This document shows, in pieces, positions 8,069 through 18,099 of a stretch of 64,000 nt of DNA (the stretch's first letter is position 1; every line of letters begins with the position of its first letter). Both the position numbers and the translations under genes were made by a program. The notes below the pieces were generated by a model, which saw only the letters and a program-made list of their open reading frames with translations, was not told the origin of the DNA and did not search any database. This stretch comes from Magnetospirillum sp. SS-4 (lineage in GTDB: Bacteria > Pseudomonadota > Alphaproteobacteria > Rhodospirillales > Magnetospirillaceae). The DNA is taken from positions 7,501-71,500 of the forward strand of contig NZ_CACVCH010000001.1 of NCBI RefSeq assembly GCF_902729425.1, given 5' to 3'.

Positions 8069-9481
8069 TCAGACCGAGTAGTACATCTGGAACTCGACCG
8101 GATGCGGGGTGTGTTCGAAGCGATAGACTTCCTCGTACTTCAGCTCGATATAGGCGTCGATGAATTCCTTCGAGAACACGTCACCCTTGCACAGGAAGTC
8201 GTGGTTGGCCCGCAGGCTTTCCAGGGCTTCGCGCAGGCTGCCGCACACGGTGGGAACCTGCTTCAGCTCTTCCGGGGGAAGGTCATAGAGGTTCTTGTCC
8301 ATGGGATCGCCGGGATGGATCTTGTTGGCGATGCCGTCCAGGCCGGCCATCAGCATGGCGGCGAAGGCCAGGTAGGGGTTCGCGCCCGGATCGGGGAAGC
8401 GAACCTCGACGCGCTTGCCCTTCGGCGAGGCCGAGTAGGGAATGCGGCAGGAGGCCGAGCGGTTGCGGGCCGAATAGGCCAGCAGCACCGGAGCCTCGAA
8501 GCCGGGGATCAGGCGCTTGTAGCTGTTGGTCAGCGGGTTGGTGAAGGCGTTGATGGCCTTGGCGTGCTTGATGATGCCGCCGATGTAGTAAAGGGCGGTG
8601 TCCGACAGGTCGGCATAGCCCGAACCGGCGAACAGCGGCTTGCCGGCCTTCCAGATCGACTGGTGCACATGCATGCCCGAGCCGTTGTCGCCATAGATCG
8701 GCTTCGGCATGAAGGTGGCCGACTTGCCGTAGGAGGCGGCGACGTTGTGGACCACGTACTTGTAGATCTGGATCCAGTCGGCGGCCTGGACCAGGCCCCC
8801 GAACTTCACGCCCAGCTCGTGCTGCGACGAGGCCACTTCGTGGTGGTGCTTCTCGATGGGCAGGCCCATCTCGCCCATCACGGTCAGCATCTCGGCGCGC
8901 ATGTCCACATGGCCGTCCACCGGCGGAACCGGGAAATAGCCGCCCTTGACGCCCGGACGGTGGCCCAGGTTGCCCTCGGCGAAGTCGCGGCCCTGGGCCT
9001 CGACGCCATCTTCCGAGCGCAGTTCGTAATAGCCCTTGTTCATGCCGAGTTCGAACTTGACGTCGTCGAACACGAAGAACTCGGCCTCGGGGCCGAAATA
9101 GGTGGTGTCGCCGGCGCCCGAGGACTTCACATAGGCTTCGGCGCGCTTGGCGATGGAGCGGGGGTCGCGGTCATAGAGCTGGCCGGTGGCGGGCTCGACG
9201 ATATCGCAGTTGATGATCAGCTGCGGCTGGGCGGCGAAGGGGTCCATGACCGCCGACGAGGCGTCGGGCTTCAAGATCATGTCGGACTCGTTGATGCTCT
9301 TCCAGCCGGCGATGGAGGAGCCGTCGAACATGATGCCTTCGTTCAGCATCTCGGCATCGACGGTGGAGACATGCTGGGCGGTGTGCTGCCACTTGCCGCG
9401 CGGATCGGTGAAACGGAAATCGACGTACTTGACATCGTTTTCCTGGATCAGATCGAGGACCTTCTTGACGTCGTCGGACAT
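8069..9481 (-). CDS. glnA: Glutamine synthetase type I
   Basis: Catalyses ATP-dependent formation of glutamine from glutamate and ammonia. The 470-residue length and start ([12 protein letters not shown]) match GSI-beta enzymes. Visible landmarks include FDGSSIAGW, the metal-binding EAEFF segment, the HVHQSIW ATP-site region and the adenylylation loop near [10 protein letters not shown] use the ATG at 9481 with AGGA eight bases upstream; a GTG two codons earlier is possible. It follows glnB by 51 bases in the classic glnBA operon and ends before a strong terminator. The shared sigma-54-type site upstream of glnB suggests NtrC control, with adenylylation as the expected post-translational regulation. 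Confidence 0.98.
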   Translation of the reverse strand: MSDDVKKVLDLIQENDVKYVDFRFTDPRGKWQHTAQHVSTVDAEMLNEGIMFDGSSIAGWKSINESDMILKPDASSAVMDPFAAQPQLIINCDIVEPATGQLYDRDPRSIAKRAEAYVKSSGAGDTTYFGPEAEFFVFDDVKFELGMNKGYYELRSEDGVEAQGRDFAEGNLGHRPGVKGGYFPVPPVDGHVDMRAEMLTVMGEMGLPIEKHHHEVASSQHELGVKFGGLVQAADWIQIYKYVVHNVAASYGKSATFMPKPIYGDNGSGMHVHQSIWKAGKPLFAGSGYADLSDTALYYIGGIIKHAKAINAFTNPLTNSYKRLIPGFEAPVLLAYSARNRSASCRIPYSASPKGKRVEVRFPDPGANPYLAFAAMLMAGLDGIANKIHPGDPMDKNLYDLPPEELKQVPTVCGSLREALESLRANHDFLCKGDVFSKEFIDAYIELKYEEVYRFEHTPHPVEFQMYYSV

Positions 9482-9532
9482 GGTCACATTCCTGATGGTT
9501 GGGTGTGTCTGCGAATAAAAATGGGGCCGGGC

Positions 9533-9967
<435 letters not shown>

Positions 9968-9973
9968 TCATTT

Positions 9974-9989
9974 AGCACGCATCGTGCCA
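9974..9989 (-). promoter_or_regulatory. Sigma-54 (RpoN) promoter for glnBA
   Basis: On the minus strand the sequence TGGCACGATGCGTGCT matches TGGCAC-N5-TTGCW, with the invariant GG and GC separated by exactly ten bases. Transcription would begin about 90 bases before glnB. I could not identify clear NtrC enhancer sites further upstream. Confidence 0.75.
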
Positions 9990-10070
9990 GTTCTGCCACC
10001 GGGAAAAGCGCCTGATCGGGGCTGGGTGAACAGCGAAACTGCCGCTTTTACAGGCGCTTCAGCCTGTTTT

Positions 10071-10637
10071 TTAGGCTTCGGGCGGCACTTCGGCGCCACG
10101 CTCGCTTTGCCGCAGATAGACCATCATGTCGGGACGGGCGCGGGCCATGTCCGCGTGATGACGGCGCATGGCGGCGACCAGGGCGCCGTCGCGGCCCAGC
10201 ATGGCGTCGGCCATGCCGATCATGCGCGAGTTGGGCCAGGAGAACGGGCGGATCGTCCGCAGGTGGGCGAAGGCCTCGTCCTCCCGCCCCGAATGGCGGC
10301 GGGCCATCAGGATGACGGCGGCGGCGGTGGAGCGCGACAGGCCGAGATGGCAGTGGATCAGCAGACGGTCCACCGTCTCGCCCTCCAGCATCCCGCCGTA
10401 ATCCAGGATGGCCTGGACGTCGGACTCGGCCGGATGCCGCTGTCCATCGTGCTCGTTGACGATGTCGTGGAACCGCCACACCCGGCGGCGATGCGGCCCA
10501 TAGGCGGCGAAATGATCGGGATCGGGCCAGCCGGGGTCCAGGATGGTCAGCACATGGCTGACCCCGGCGCCGGCGTGCAGGGGCAGTTCGTCGATGCCGC
10601 AGACGATCAGCGGAAAGGAAAGGAGGGGCCCGCTCAC
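10071..10637 (-). CDS. Putative dual-specificity/tyrosine phosphatase
   Basis: About 188 residues with a cysteine-based phosphatase signature, HCHLGLSRS (HC-x5-R), preceded by a general-acid-type loop rich in Asp and His. The family hydrolyses phosphotyrosine or small phosphate esters. The frame overlaps nothing essential and begins just after gatB. The GTG at 10637 is six bases beyond the gatB stop but its GGGAGG is almost contiguous with the start codon, so a start slightly downstream, near PLIVCGIDELP, is equally possible. It is probably cotranscribed with gatC-gatB. The substrate is unknown. Confidence 0.75.
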   Translation of the reverse strand: MSGPLLSFPLIVCGIDELPLHAGAGVSHVLTILDPGWPDPDHFAAYGPHRRRVWRFHDIVNEHDGQRHPAESDVQAILDYGGMLEGETVDRLLIHCHLGLSRSTAAAVILMARRHSGREDEAFAHLRTIRPFSWPNSRMIGMADAMLGRDGALVAAMRRHHADMARARPDMMVYLRQSERGAEVPPEA

Positions 10638-10642
10638 CCTCC

Positions 10643-12100
10643 CTACCCCACGATCTTCTTCGACAGCATTTCGTTGACCATGGCCGGATTGGCCTTGCCC
10701 TGGGTCGCCTTCATCACCTGGCCGGTGAACCAGCCCAAGAGCGCGGTCTTGCCGTCCCTGACCTGCTGCGTCTTGTCGGGATTGGCGGCAATCACCGCGT
10801 CCACCGCCGCCTCGATGGCGCTGGAATCGGTGACCTGCTTCATGCCCTTTTCCTCGACCAGGACGGCTGGCGCCTTGCCGGTTCCCACCATCAGGGCGAA
10901 GACGTCCTTGGCGAGGCGGCCCGACAGGGTGCCGTCCTTGATCAGGTCGATCAATTGGCCGAGATCGGCGGCGGAGACCGGCGGGTCCTCGATGGTCTTG
11001 CCGGTGGCGTTGAGCGCGGCGAAGAAATCGCCCATCACCCAGTTGCAGGCGATCTTGGCGTCGCGGCCCTTGGCGACGGTCTCGAAGAAATCGGCGGAGA
11101 CGCGCTCGGCCACCAGCACGCCGGCATCGTAGGCGTTGAGGCCGTATTCGGCCATGAAGCGGGCCTTCTTGGCGTCGGGCAGTTCCGGCAGGCCGGCCTT
11201 GATGGCGTCGACGAAGTCCTGCCCGATCACCAGCGGCAGCAGGTCGGGATCGGGGAAATAGCGGTAGTCGTGGGCATGTTCCTTCGAGCGCATGGAGCGC
11301 GTCTCGCCCTTGACGGAATCGAACAGCCGGGTTTCCTGCCGGATCTCGCCACCCGATTCGTAGACGTCGATATGGCGCCTCGCCTCGTACTCGATGGCCT
11401 GCTGGACGAAGCGGATGGAATTGACGTTCTTGATCTCGCAACGGGTGCGCAATTCGGTCGAGCCCACCGGCCGGACGCTGACATTGGCGTCGCAGCGCAT
11501 GCTGCCTTCCTGCATGTTGCCGTCGCAGGTGCCGAGATAGCGGAGAATCGAGCGCAGCTTGGTCAGGTAGAGGCCGGCTTCCTCGGGGCTGCGCAGGTCG
11601 GGCTTGGAGACGATCTCCATCAGGGCGACGCCCGAGCGGTTCAGGTCGATGAACGACTTCGACGGATGCATGTCGTGAATGGACTTGCCGGCGTCCTGTT
11701 CCAGGTGCAGGCGCTCGATTCCGACGGTGCGGGTCGAGCCGTCGGGCAGGTCGAGGATCAGTTCGCCCTCGCCGACGATGGGCAGGTCGAACTGGCTGAT
11801 CTGATAGCCCTGGGGCAGGTCGGCGTAGAAATAATTCTTGCGGGCGAACACGCTGGTCAGGTTGATGCGGGCCCTTAGGCCAAGGCCGGTGCGCACCGCC
11901 TGCTCGACGCACACCTCGTTGATCACCGGCAGCATGCCGGGAAAGCCCGCGTCCACGAAGCTGACCTGAGTGTTGGGCTCGGCGCCGAACAAGGTGGCGG
12001 CGCCGCTGAACAGCTTGGCGTTGGAAATGACCTGGGCATGGACCTCCAGGCCGATGACGATCTCCCAATCCCCGGTTTCACCCTTGATGATATAGGCCAT
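10643..12100 (-). CDS. gatB: Aspartyl/glutamyl-tRNA amidotransferase subunit B
   Basis: The 485-residue GatB kinase subunit, which phosphorylates misacylated Glu-tRNA(Gln) or Asp-tRNA(Asn) before amidation. The N-terminus [13 protein letters not shown], the motif [20 protein letters not shown], and [14 protein letters not shown] are all characteristic, and the C-terminal YqeY-like tail is present. GGAG precedes the ATG. It lies 25 bases after gatC. The amidase gene gatA, which commonly sits between or beside them, is not in this interval or anywhere in the window. Confidence 0.97.
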   Translation of the reverse strand: MAYIIKGETGDWEIVIGLEVHAQVISNAKLFSGAATLFGAEPNTQVSFVDAGFPGMLPVINEVCVEQAVRTGLGLRARINLTSVFARKNYFYADLPQGYQISQFDLPIVGEGELILDLPDGSTRTVGIERLHLEQDAGKSIHDMHPSKSFIDLNRSGVALMEIVSKPDLRSPEEAGLYLTKLRSILRYLGTCDGNMQEGSMRCDANVSVRPVGSTELRTRCEIKNVNSIRFVQQAIEYEARRHIDVYESGGEIRQETRLFDSVKGETRSMRSKEHAHDYRYFPDPDLLPLVIGQDFVDAIKAGLPELPDAKKARFMAEYGLNAYDAGVLVAERVSADFFETVAKGRDAKIACNWVMGDFFAALNATGKTIEDPPVSAADLGQLIDLIKDGTLSGRLAKDVFALMVGTGKAPAVLVEEKGMKQVTDSSAIEAAVDAVIAANPDKTQQVRDGKTALLGWFTGQVMKATQGKANPAMVNEMLSKKIVG

Positions 12101-12125
12101 TACACCAACTCCGGCTTATGGGTGC

Positions 12126-12413
12126 TCATTCCACCACCTTGGGAACGGTGAAGAAGCCTTCCTCCGCCTCGGGGGCATTGGCCAGCACCTGGTCGGGATA
12201 GCCGCCGTCGGTGACGGCATCGGCCCGCATGGGCAAGGTCAAGGCCGCCACCGCGGTCATGGGCTGGATTCCGTCGGTATCGACCTCGGCCAGTTGCTCG
12301 ACGAAGTGGAGGATGTTGGAAAGCTCGCCGGCGAGGTGGTCAAGTTCCTCGTCGCGAACCTCGATGCGCGCCAGATTGGCGATGTTGCGCACAGTCGCTT
12401 TGTCCAGGGACAT
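12126..12413 (-). CDS. gatC: Aspartyl/glutamyl-tRNA amidotransferase subunit C
   Basis: A 95-residue GatC stabilising subunit of the GatCAB amidotransferase. The sequence [19 protein letters not shown] and the conserved mid-region with [14 protein letters not shown] are typical. It is the first gene of a short operon with gatB. A divergent membrane-anchored hypothetical gene begins about 170 bases away. Confidence 0.95.
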   Translation of the reverse strand: MSLDKATVRNIANLARIEVRDEELDHLAGELSNILHFVEQLAEVDTDGIQPMTAVAALTLPMRADAVTDGGYPDQVLANAPEAEEGFFTVPKVVE

Positions 12414-12584
12414 GGGCCTTCGAAGCTCCGGTATGGCGGCGGAAACACAGGTGTTTCCAAGCGTGGCGGACGTTAGCATCCAGGCAGGAATGGCGCAACC
12501 CTGCCCCGGCGTTCGAGGCGATTGTCGCGCGGATGGCGCGGCGTTACTCTTTCGAATGGAGGTGCGGCGGATGGAGGTACGGCC

Positions 12585-13013
12585 ATGTTTCGCATTCGGG
12601 CCAGGGACATGCTGATACTGGCGGGGGGCGCCGCCCTGTTCTTCTGGGCGGTGCTGCCGCCCGACAAGGTGGCGCTGGACGAATCCTGCCAGCCCTCGGG
12701 CGGGCCGGCCGCCTTCAGCGCAGCCATCTATGGCGATTCGTTCTGGAAGGCCCAGCTGGCGGCGGTGACCCGGGAACGCGACGACCTGCTGACCCAGCCG
12801 GCGCGGCGCGCCCGCGCCGACATGGAGCTGGAACGCGAAATGCGCGAGAACCCCTCGCTGGAGGAACGCATGATGCGGCTGTCGCGCGAGCAGAACCGCG
12901 TCGACGACCGCGTCGAAAAGGAACGGCGCGAGGCGGCGGCGCAAAGCGCCCGTCTCAAGCGGGTGGCGTGGCTGATGCAGTGCGAGGCCGAGATCGCCTG
13001 GAAACTGAAGTAA
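12585..13013 (+). CDS. Hypothetical membrane-anchored coiled-coil protein
   Basis: A 142-residue protein with one N-terminal helix ([19 protein letters not shown]) and a long charged region rich in Arg and Glu that should form a coiled coil. It probably projects into the periplasm or lies against the membrane. The ATG at 12585 has GGAGG 8-10 bases upstream; an in-frame start at 12522 lacks support. It converges on murJ with six bases between the stops. No function can be assigned. Confidence 0.75.
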   Translation: MFRIRARDMLILAGGAALFFWAVLPPDKVALDESCQPSGGPAAFSAAIYGDSFWKAQLAAVTRERDDLLTQPARRARADMELEREMRENPSLEERMMRLSREQNRVDDRVEKERREAAAQSARLKRVAWLMQCEAEIAWKLK

Positions 13014-13019
13014 CCTCGC

Positions 13020-14564
13020 CTATTTCGACCGCCGCATCATCGCCCGGATCTCGGACAGCCGCGCCGCCCCCAGCACCTGGGCCGACACGGCGTAGACCGT
13101 CAGCCCTCCGGTGACCAGCGCCACCAGCAGACCCAGCGCCGCCAGTTGGCCGTCGGCCAGCGGCCACAACACCCGCCGCGCCGCCCACAACGCCGCCGCC
13201 ATCACCGCCGAGGCGATCAGGATGCGCGGCAACCGCCCCCGCAAGCGCTGGTCCATGGCGAAGAAGCCCCGCCGTTTCAGCAGCACGGCCAGCACGGCGA
13301 CGTTGAACCAGGCGGCCAGGGCGGTGGCCAGGGCCATGCCCACATGGGCAAGACTCCCCACCAGCGCCAGATTGAGAACCACGTTCAGCACCATGGCGCC
13401 GCCGGCCACCTTGACCGGGGTGGCGGTGTCCCCGCGGGCGAAGAAGGCCGGCACCAGCGCCTTGACCAGGACGTAGGCCGGCAGGCCGAGGGCGAAGGCG
13501 GTCAGGGCGGCGGCGGTGGCGGCGGTCTCGCCGGGGCCGAAGCTGCCGCGCTCGAACAGCACCCGGATGATGGGCTGGGCGATCACCGCCAGCGCCACCG
13601 CCGCCGGCAGGGTCAGCAACAGACCGAATTCCATGGCGCGGTTCTGGCTCTGCCGCGCCTGCTCCAGGTCGCCGTCCTTGATCTGGCGCGACAGCAGCGG
13701 CAGCAGGGCGGTGCCGATGGCGATGCCGACCACGCCGAGCGGCAGCTGGCTCACCCGATCGGCGTAATTCAGATAGCTGACGGCGCCGTCGGCCACCATC
13801 GAGGCGATCATGGTGTTGATCACCAGATTGACCTGATAGACGCTGGCTCCGACCGCGCCGGGCACGATACGCCGAAACAGCAGCCCGATTTCGGGCGACA
13901 GGCGCGGCCGGCGCGGCCGGAGCCTGATGCCGGCGCGGCCGAGGCTGTAATACAGCCAGAGGAATTGCAAGATGCCGGCGGCGAAGGTGGCCCAGGCCAT
14001 GGCATGGCCGGCGGTGGGCGCATGCGGGGTCAGCAGCCATAATCCGGCCATGGCGGTGAGGTTGAGCAGCACCGGCGCGAAGGCGGCGGCGGCGAAGCGC
14101 CCATGCGAGTTCAGCACCCCGGCCTGAAGCGACACCAGCGACACGAACAGCAGATAGGGAAAACAGATGCGCGAAAGCTCCACCACCAGCGCCATCTTGC
14201 CCGGGGTGGCGGCGAAGCCGGGGGCCAGCCCCAGCATGGCCCACGGCATCGCCACCTCCATCACCGCCACGAACACCGCCAGGGCGAGGCCAAGCACCAT
14301 CATGGCGCGTTCGGCGAACAGGCGGGCGGCGTCCTCGCCCTCGGCCGCCAGCTTGCCGGTGAACAGCGGCACGAAGGCGGCGTTGAAGGCCCCTTCCGCG
14401 AACAGCGAACGGAACAGGTTGGGAAAGCGGAAGGCGACGAAGAAGGCGTCGGCGACGGCTCCCGCCCCCAGGAAATGGGCAATGGTCATCTCGCGCATCA
14501 GGCCGGTGACGCGAGACGCCATGGTGAAGCCGCCGACGGTGGCGATGGAGCGGAACAGGGACAT
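13020..14564 (-). CDS. murJ: Lipid II flippase MurJ
   Basis: A 514-residue polytopic membrane protein of the MviN/MurJ (MOP) superfamily that moves lipid II across the inner membrane for peptidoglycan synthesis. It begins MSLFRSIATVGGFTMASRVT. The conserved FRFPNLFRSLFAEGAFNAAF stretch in the first helices is present, along with about 14 hydrophobic segments. The length is normal. It is transcribed away from the RlmJ-like gene. Confidence 0.95.
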   Translation of the reverse strand: MSLFRSIATVGGFTMASRVTGLMREMTIAHFLGAGAVADAFFVAFRFPNLFRSLFAEGAFNAAFVPLFTGKLAAEGEDAARLFAERAMMVLGLALAVFVAVMEVAMPWAMLGLAPGFAATPGKMALVVELSRICFPYLLFVSLVSLQAGVLNSHGRFAAAAFAPVLLNLTAMAGLWLLTPHAPTAGHAMAWATFAAGILQFLWLYYSLGRAGIRLRPRRPRLSPEIGLLFRRIVPGAVGASVYQVNLVINTMIASMVADGAVSYLNYADRVSQLPLGVVGIAIGTALLPLLSRQIKDGDLEQARQSQNRAMEFGLLLTLPAAVALAVIAQPIIRVLFERGSFGPGETAATAAALTAFALGLPAYVLVKALVPAFFARGDTATPVKVAGGAMVLNVVLNLALVGSLAHVGMALATALAAWFNVAVLAVLLKRRGFFAMDQRLRGRLPRILIASAVMAAALWAARRVLWPLADGQLAALGLLVALVTGGLTVYAVSAQVLGAARLSEIRAMMRRSK

Positions 14565-14693
14565 GGGAGTCTTCTACCAGTCCCCGGCGACGAGGGACAC
14601 CCCCTTGCCGCCGGATGGCGGGCGACAAAGGGGGATGGCTGAGGGATTCCATCCATGCTTTACTGCCGGCGGCCTTCGGACGGAACATCGGTC

Positions 14694-15449
14694 ATGATCG
14701 GACGCGGCGGTATCTGGACCCATTTCATCCTGGCGAACGCGGTGGCCCGCTGCGCCAGGACGGCGGCCGAACGCGCCCCGCCGTCCCAGGACGAGGTGCC
14801 GTTCTCGTTTTCCGACACCCATGCCGGCGGCGGGCGGCTGCAACGGACCAGCGCGCTTGACCCTGTGCTGGCGGCGAGGGGCGAATTCTCCGGCCGCTGG
14901 TTCCACGAGGCGGTCACCCAGTCGCCGGATTCGTATCCGGGCTCGTGGGTGCTGGCCGGCCGGATCGTCGCCGCCCTGCCCCGCGTCGTGTTCGAGGCCG
15001 ACGTCAACGACATCGACCCCGCCGCCATCGCCGCGGCCAAGGCCAACCGGGAAAGCGGCTGGGTGCGGTTCTGGAGCCATGACTGGTTCTTGTTCCTGCG
15101 CAACCGCATCAACCTGCCCAACCGCCCCGGCTTCGTGTTCATCGATCCCCCCGCCGACGACCATCGCGGGCCGGGCTACGCCATAGACGCGGCCATCCTG
15201 CTCGACACCCTGGGCATTCCCTTCATGGTCAGCTATGCCGTCGACGACCCCCAGGACCCCATCGACCAGATCGGCCGCACCGGACTGGAACTGTGGCGCG
15301 GCCAGTGGGGATTCGGGGTGATGCTGGGCGGCGGCGCCGAGGCGGTGGTGATGGACGTGCTGGCCGATCTCCACCGGCTGGCGGCCCTGCTGGAAGGCGA
15401 CTTCACCGTCCGCCTGCCCAGCCCGCCGGCCGACGACTACTGCATCTGA
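14694..15449 (+). CDS. RlmJ-like methyltransferase with altered catalytic motif
   Basis: About 251 residues related to RlmJ, which N6-methylates adenosine 2030 of 23S rRNA using S-adenosylmethionine. The family landmarks visible are the SAM-binding SDTHAGGGRL (DTHAGxGxY in RlmJ), SYPGSWVLA (YPGSP in RlmJ) and the late FIDPPADD. The last corresponds to the DPPY methyltransferase motif but has Ala in place of the aromatic residue. I choose the ATG at 14694; an upstream ATG at 14655 would add 13 residues without similarity. The next gene starts 14 bases after the stop, so the two are probably cotranscribed. It could be a diverged paralogue with a different target or no activity. Confidence 0.6.
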   Translation: MIGRGGIWTHFILANAVARCARTAAERAPPSQDEVPFSFSDTHAGGGRLQRTSALDPVLAARGEFSGRWFHEAVTQSPDSYPGSWVLAGRIVAALPRVVFEADVNDIDPAAIAAAKANRESGWVRFWSHDWFLFLRNRINLPNRPGFVFIDPPADDHRGPGYAIDAAILLDTLGIPFMVSYAVDDPQDPIDQIGRTGLELWRGQWGFGVMLGGGAEAVVMDVLADLHRLAALLEGDFTVRLPSPPADDYCI

Positions 15450-15463
15450 CGGGAGCGGGCGCG

Positions 15464-16594
15464 ATGAAGACCATGAGTTGCGTCGCCGATCTGGCCGAAC
15501 GGGCGCGGCGGCGCCTGCCGGCCTTCGCCTTCGGCTTTCTGGACGGAGGTTCCGGCGAGGAAGGCGGGCTGCGCCGCAATCGGGAACGGCTGGAGGCGGT
15601 ACGGCTGATGCCGCGATTCTGCCGCGCGGTCGATCCCGACAGTTCCGCCGTCCTGTTCGGCCGGACCTACGCCCAGCCCTTCGGCATCGCTCCGGTGGGC
15701 ATGGGCAACCTGCTGTGGCCGGACGCCGACTTCGCCCTTGCCGCCCAGGCCCGAATTCGCGACCTGCCCATGGTGGTCAGCACGGTGGCCTCGACCACCA
15801 TCGAGGCCATTGCCGAGGCCGCTCCCGGCAATGTCTGGTTCCAGCTTTACTATTCCCGCCGCCCCGACATCAATCGCGACCTGCTGCGCCGCGCCTGGGA
15901 TTCCGGTATCCGGGTGCTGGCGGTGACGGTGGACGTGCCCCGGGCCGGCGACCGCCGCCGCGACGTCCGCAACCGCTTCGTCCTGCCGTTCCGTCCCGGC
16001 CTCCGCTTCCTGGCCGGAGTGGCGGCCCGTCCCGCCTGGGCTCTGGCGACGCTGCGGGCCGGCTCGCCCGGCTTTCCCAATCTGGCCCCCTATACCGGTG
16101 ACATCACCGGCCAGACCCTGACCGAATTCGTCTCGTCCCAGATCAAGGGCGACCTGTCGTGGAACGACCTGCGCGGATTGCGGCAGGACTGGCCGGGCAA
16201 GCTGCTGGTCAAGGGAGTGCTGGCCGTCGACGACGCGGCCGCCGCCCTGGACATCGGCGCGGACGGCGTCTGGGTCTCGAACCACGGCGGACGCCAGTTG
16301 GATTCGGCCCCAGCCGCCATCGAATCCCTGGCCGCCATCCGCGCCGCGCTGGGGGACGCGGCCACGGTGGTGATGGATGGCGGCATCCGTTCGGGCGAAG
16401 ACATCGCCCGCGCCCGGGTGATGGGAGCCGACTTCGTTTTCGCCGGACGCGCCTTCTATTATGGCGCCGCCGCCGGCGGAGCGGCCGGAGCGGAACGGGC
16501 GGCGGACCTGTTGGCGGCGGATTTCAGCCGCACCCTGGTTCAACTGGGCTGTCCGTCCTGGACGGAACTGGACCGGCGCTGGCTGTGGCCGTGA
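15464..16594 (+). CDS. FMN-dependent alpha-hydroxy acid dehydrogenase (LldD/MdlB family)
   Basis: A 376-residue TIM-barrel flavoprotein that oxidises L-2-hydroxy acids such as lactate, glycolate or mandelate. The catalytic histidine lies in SNHGGRQLD, the FMN phosphate site in MDGGIRSGEDIARA and the substrate arginine in the same region. An early FGIAPVGMGNL segment is also typical. The ATG at 15464 follows GGGAG; the open frame extends upstream through the preceding gene but is not coding. Its position 14 bases after the RlmJ-like gene suggests a shared transcript. The exact substrate cannot be read from the sequence. Confidence 0.9.
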   Translation: MKTMSCVADLAERARRRLPAFAFGFLDGGSGEEGGLRRNRERLEAVRLMPRFCRAVDPDSSAVLFGRTYAQPFGIAPVGMGNLLWPDADFALAAQARIRDLPMVVSTVASTTIEAIAEAAPGNVWFQLYYSRRPDINRDLLRRAWDSGIRVLAVTVDVPRAGDRRRDVRNRFVLPFRPGLRFLAGVAARPAWALATLRAGSPGFPNLAPYTGDITGQTLTEFVSSQIKGDLSWNDLRGLRQDWPGKLLVKGVLAVDDAAAALDIGADGVWVSNHGGRQLDSAPAAIESLAAIRAALGDAATVVMDGGIRSGEDIARARVMGADFVFAGRAFYYGAAAGGAAGAERAADLLAADFSRTLVQLGCPSWTELDRRWLWP

Positions 16595-16661
16595 GCGGGG
16601 CTTGTGCCGGACCGCCATAAAGATATATTGTCCGCGCATCATTGGTTCCGACGGGACACGA

Positions 16662-17171
16662 ATGCCGCGCCGTTATTTCTTTCGCCATCAGCCCGCCGCC
16701 TGCATTCCCAGTTGGGTCAAGGCCGCCATTGGCACCGTGGTGTCGCTGGGACTTATCGCAACCCTCAACGACCTGGGCGGAGCGCCGCTGCTGACGGCGC
16801 CGCTTGGGGCGTCGGCCATGCTGGTGTTCGGCATGCCCGACTCGCCCATGTCGCAGCCCGCCAACGTGGTCGGCGGCCACCTGATCGCCACCGTGATCGG
16901 CTTGCTGTTCGATCACTACCTGCCGGCAGGCTGGGTGGCGATGGCGCTGTCCGTGGCGGTGGTGATGGTGGTGCTGGCGCTGGCGCGCCTGACGCATCCG
17001 CCGGCGGGAGCCGACCCGCTGGTGGTGATGATGGAGCATCCCGGCTGGAGCTTCCTGCTGATGCCGGTACTGGTGGGGGCGCTGACCCTGGTGGTGGTGG
17101 CGGTCCTGATTCACCGCCTGCCGCCACGCCGCCCCTATCCCCTGCCCATCGAGTCCGCCCCGCGAGACTGA
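16662..17171 (+). CDS. HPP-family integral membrane protein
   Basis: A 169-residue protein with about four to five helices and the defining HPP signature in LTHPPAGADPL. Members of the family in plants and cyanobacteria have been linked to nitrite transport; bacterial roles are mostly untested. The segment LLTAPLGASAMLVFG is the other conserved block. It follows the hydroxy-acid dehydrogenase by 67 bases and ends just before a strong hairpin. Confidence 0.85.
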   Translation: MPRRYFFRHQPAACIPSWVKAAIGTVVSLGLIATLNDLGGAPLLTAPLGASAMLVFGMPDSPMSQPANVVGGHLIATVIGLLFDHYLPAGWVAMALSVAVVMVVLALARLTHPPAGADPLVVMMEHPGWSFLLMPVLVGALTLVVVAVLIHRLPPRRPYPLPIESAPRD

Positions 17172-17179
17172 GGGAGAGA

Positions 17180-17213
17180 CGTGCTTTCCGGGCCCGCCCG
17201 GCTGGAAAGCACG
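17180..17213. terminator. Hairpin between convergent genes
   Basis: CGTGCTTTCC (17180-17189) pairs perfectly with GGAAAGCACG (17204-17213) around a GC-rich loop. It lies between the stop codons of the HPP gene and the convergent XRE gene. No U-run follows on either strand, so any bidirectional terminator function is inferred. Confidence 0.6.
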
Positions 17214-17222
17214 CTGTCGCTG

Positions 17223-17684
17223 TCAGCCGTCGTCGCCGGTCCGGTTGCTCAGCGCCTTGGCCAGATCATAGATCCGCCGCCGCACGTCGGGATCGGTGAT
17301 GGAATAGTAATTGCGGACCAGTTCCAGGGTCTCGCGCCGCAAGCGGGGGTCGGCCGCCGCCGCCGCCGGTTCCTCGGTGGGAGGTTCCCGCGCCATCTGC
17401 ACCGGGCTGAGATTGCTGACGTCAAGCGGCATATCGTCGAAAAAATACGACACCGGGACATCCAGGGACCGGGACAGATCGAACAGGCGCGAGCAGCTGA
17501 CGCGATTGGCGCCCCGCTCATACTTCTGCACCTGCTGAAAAGTGAGCCCGATCATCTCGCCGAGCTTCTCCTGACTCAATCCCAGCAGAGTCCGCCGTAA
17601 TCGCATGCGCGATCCGACATGAATATCGATTGGATTGGGAGCGCCGGCAGGTGTGCGGCCTCGATTTGCCTTTCTTCGGGACAT
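17223..17684 (-). CDS. XRE-family transcriptional regulator
   Basis: A 153-residue protein. Residues about 25-80 form a lambda-repressor-type helix-turn-helix (RRTLLGLSQEKLGEMIGLTF followed by QQVQKYERGANRV). A C-terminal helical segment contains LELVRNYYSITDPDVRRRIYD, the arrangement seen in small alphaproteobacterial XRE regulators related to SinR/MucR-era developmental regulators. AGAGGG lies a few bases before the ATG. A long AT-rich upstream region (17685-17900) probably carries its promoter and possible autoregulatory sites. The target genes are unknown. Confidence 0.88.
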   Translation of the reverse strand: MSRRKANRGRTPAGAPNPIDIHVGSRMRLRRTLLGLSQEKLGEMIGLTFQQVQKYERGANRVSCSRLFDLSRSLDVPVSYFFDDMPLDVSNLSPVQMAREPPTEEPAAAAADPRLRRETLELVRNYYSITDPDVRRRIYDLAKALSNRTGDDG

Positions 17685-18099
17685 GTTTCCCTCTGATCAT
17701 TGAATCGTCCCAATACTTGACCTAGTAGTTTTACAAACGCAAGAGGGAAAGATTGCCCGAAAAAATAGAAAATCCGCATAGTATGCCATCAGCACACAAA
17801 GGATCATTCAAACTACACGTAATTAACAACCGTTTGGAAGTATCGAGGCCGGCATTTGGTTGATTCATCATACGATGACCTTACACTTACCATCCGCCAC
17901 ATCCATGACCTCCTGTATATCAAAAGAATGTCCGCCTCCAAGGCGCGAACCCTCGAAGGATGGGACGGAACAGGAAAGGGAGGTGACGGCGACTGCCCTC
18001 CATCGGGACGGCCCGCCGGGGCCGTCCTCGAAGATGGGACGCGACCGATGCGCGCCGCCGGCGAAGCCGGGGCGCCCCATGGGGGGGGATGACGGCGGC
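17685..18099. other. Intergenic region, partly AT-rich, no gene supported
   Basis: A 415-base gap between the XRE gene and argB. The left half is clearly AT-richer than its surroundings and should contain the XRE promoter. Short open frames on the plus strand (for example 17856-18092) lack a ribosome site and protein-like composition. The right half is GC-rich and holds stem-loops downstream of argB. Confidence 0.6.
18006..18027 (-). terminator. Stem-loop downstream of argB
   Basis: GGACGGCCC (18006-18014) and GGGCCGTCC (18019-18027) form a nine-base-pair stem with a four-base loop about 75 bases after the argB stop. There is no U-run, so it may instead act in mRNA 3'-end protection. Confidence 0.4.

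Noticed and set aside
17856-18092. 78-codon plus-strand frame in the XRE-argB gap
   Set aside because: No ribosome site, abrupt change from AT-rich to low-complexity GC-rich sequence, and no protein-like features.
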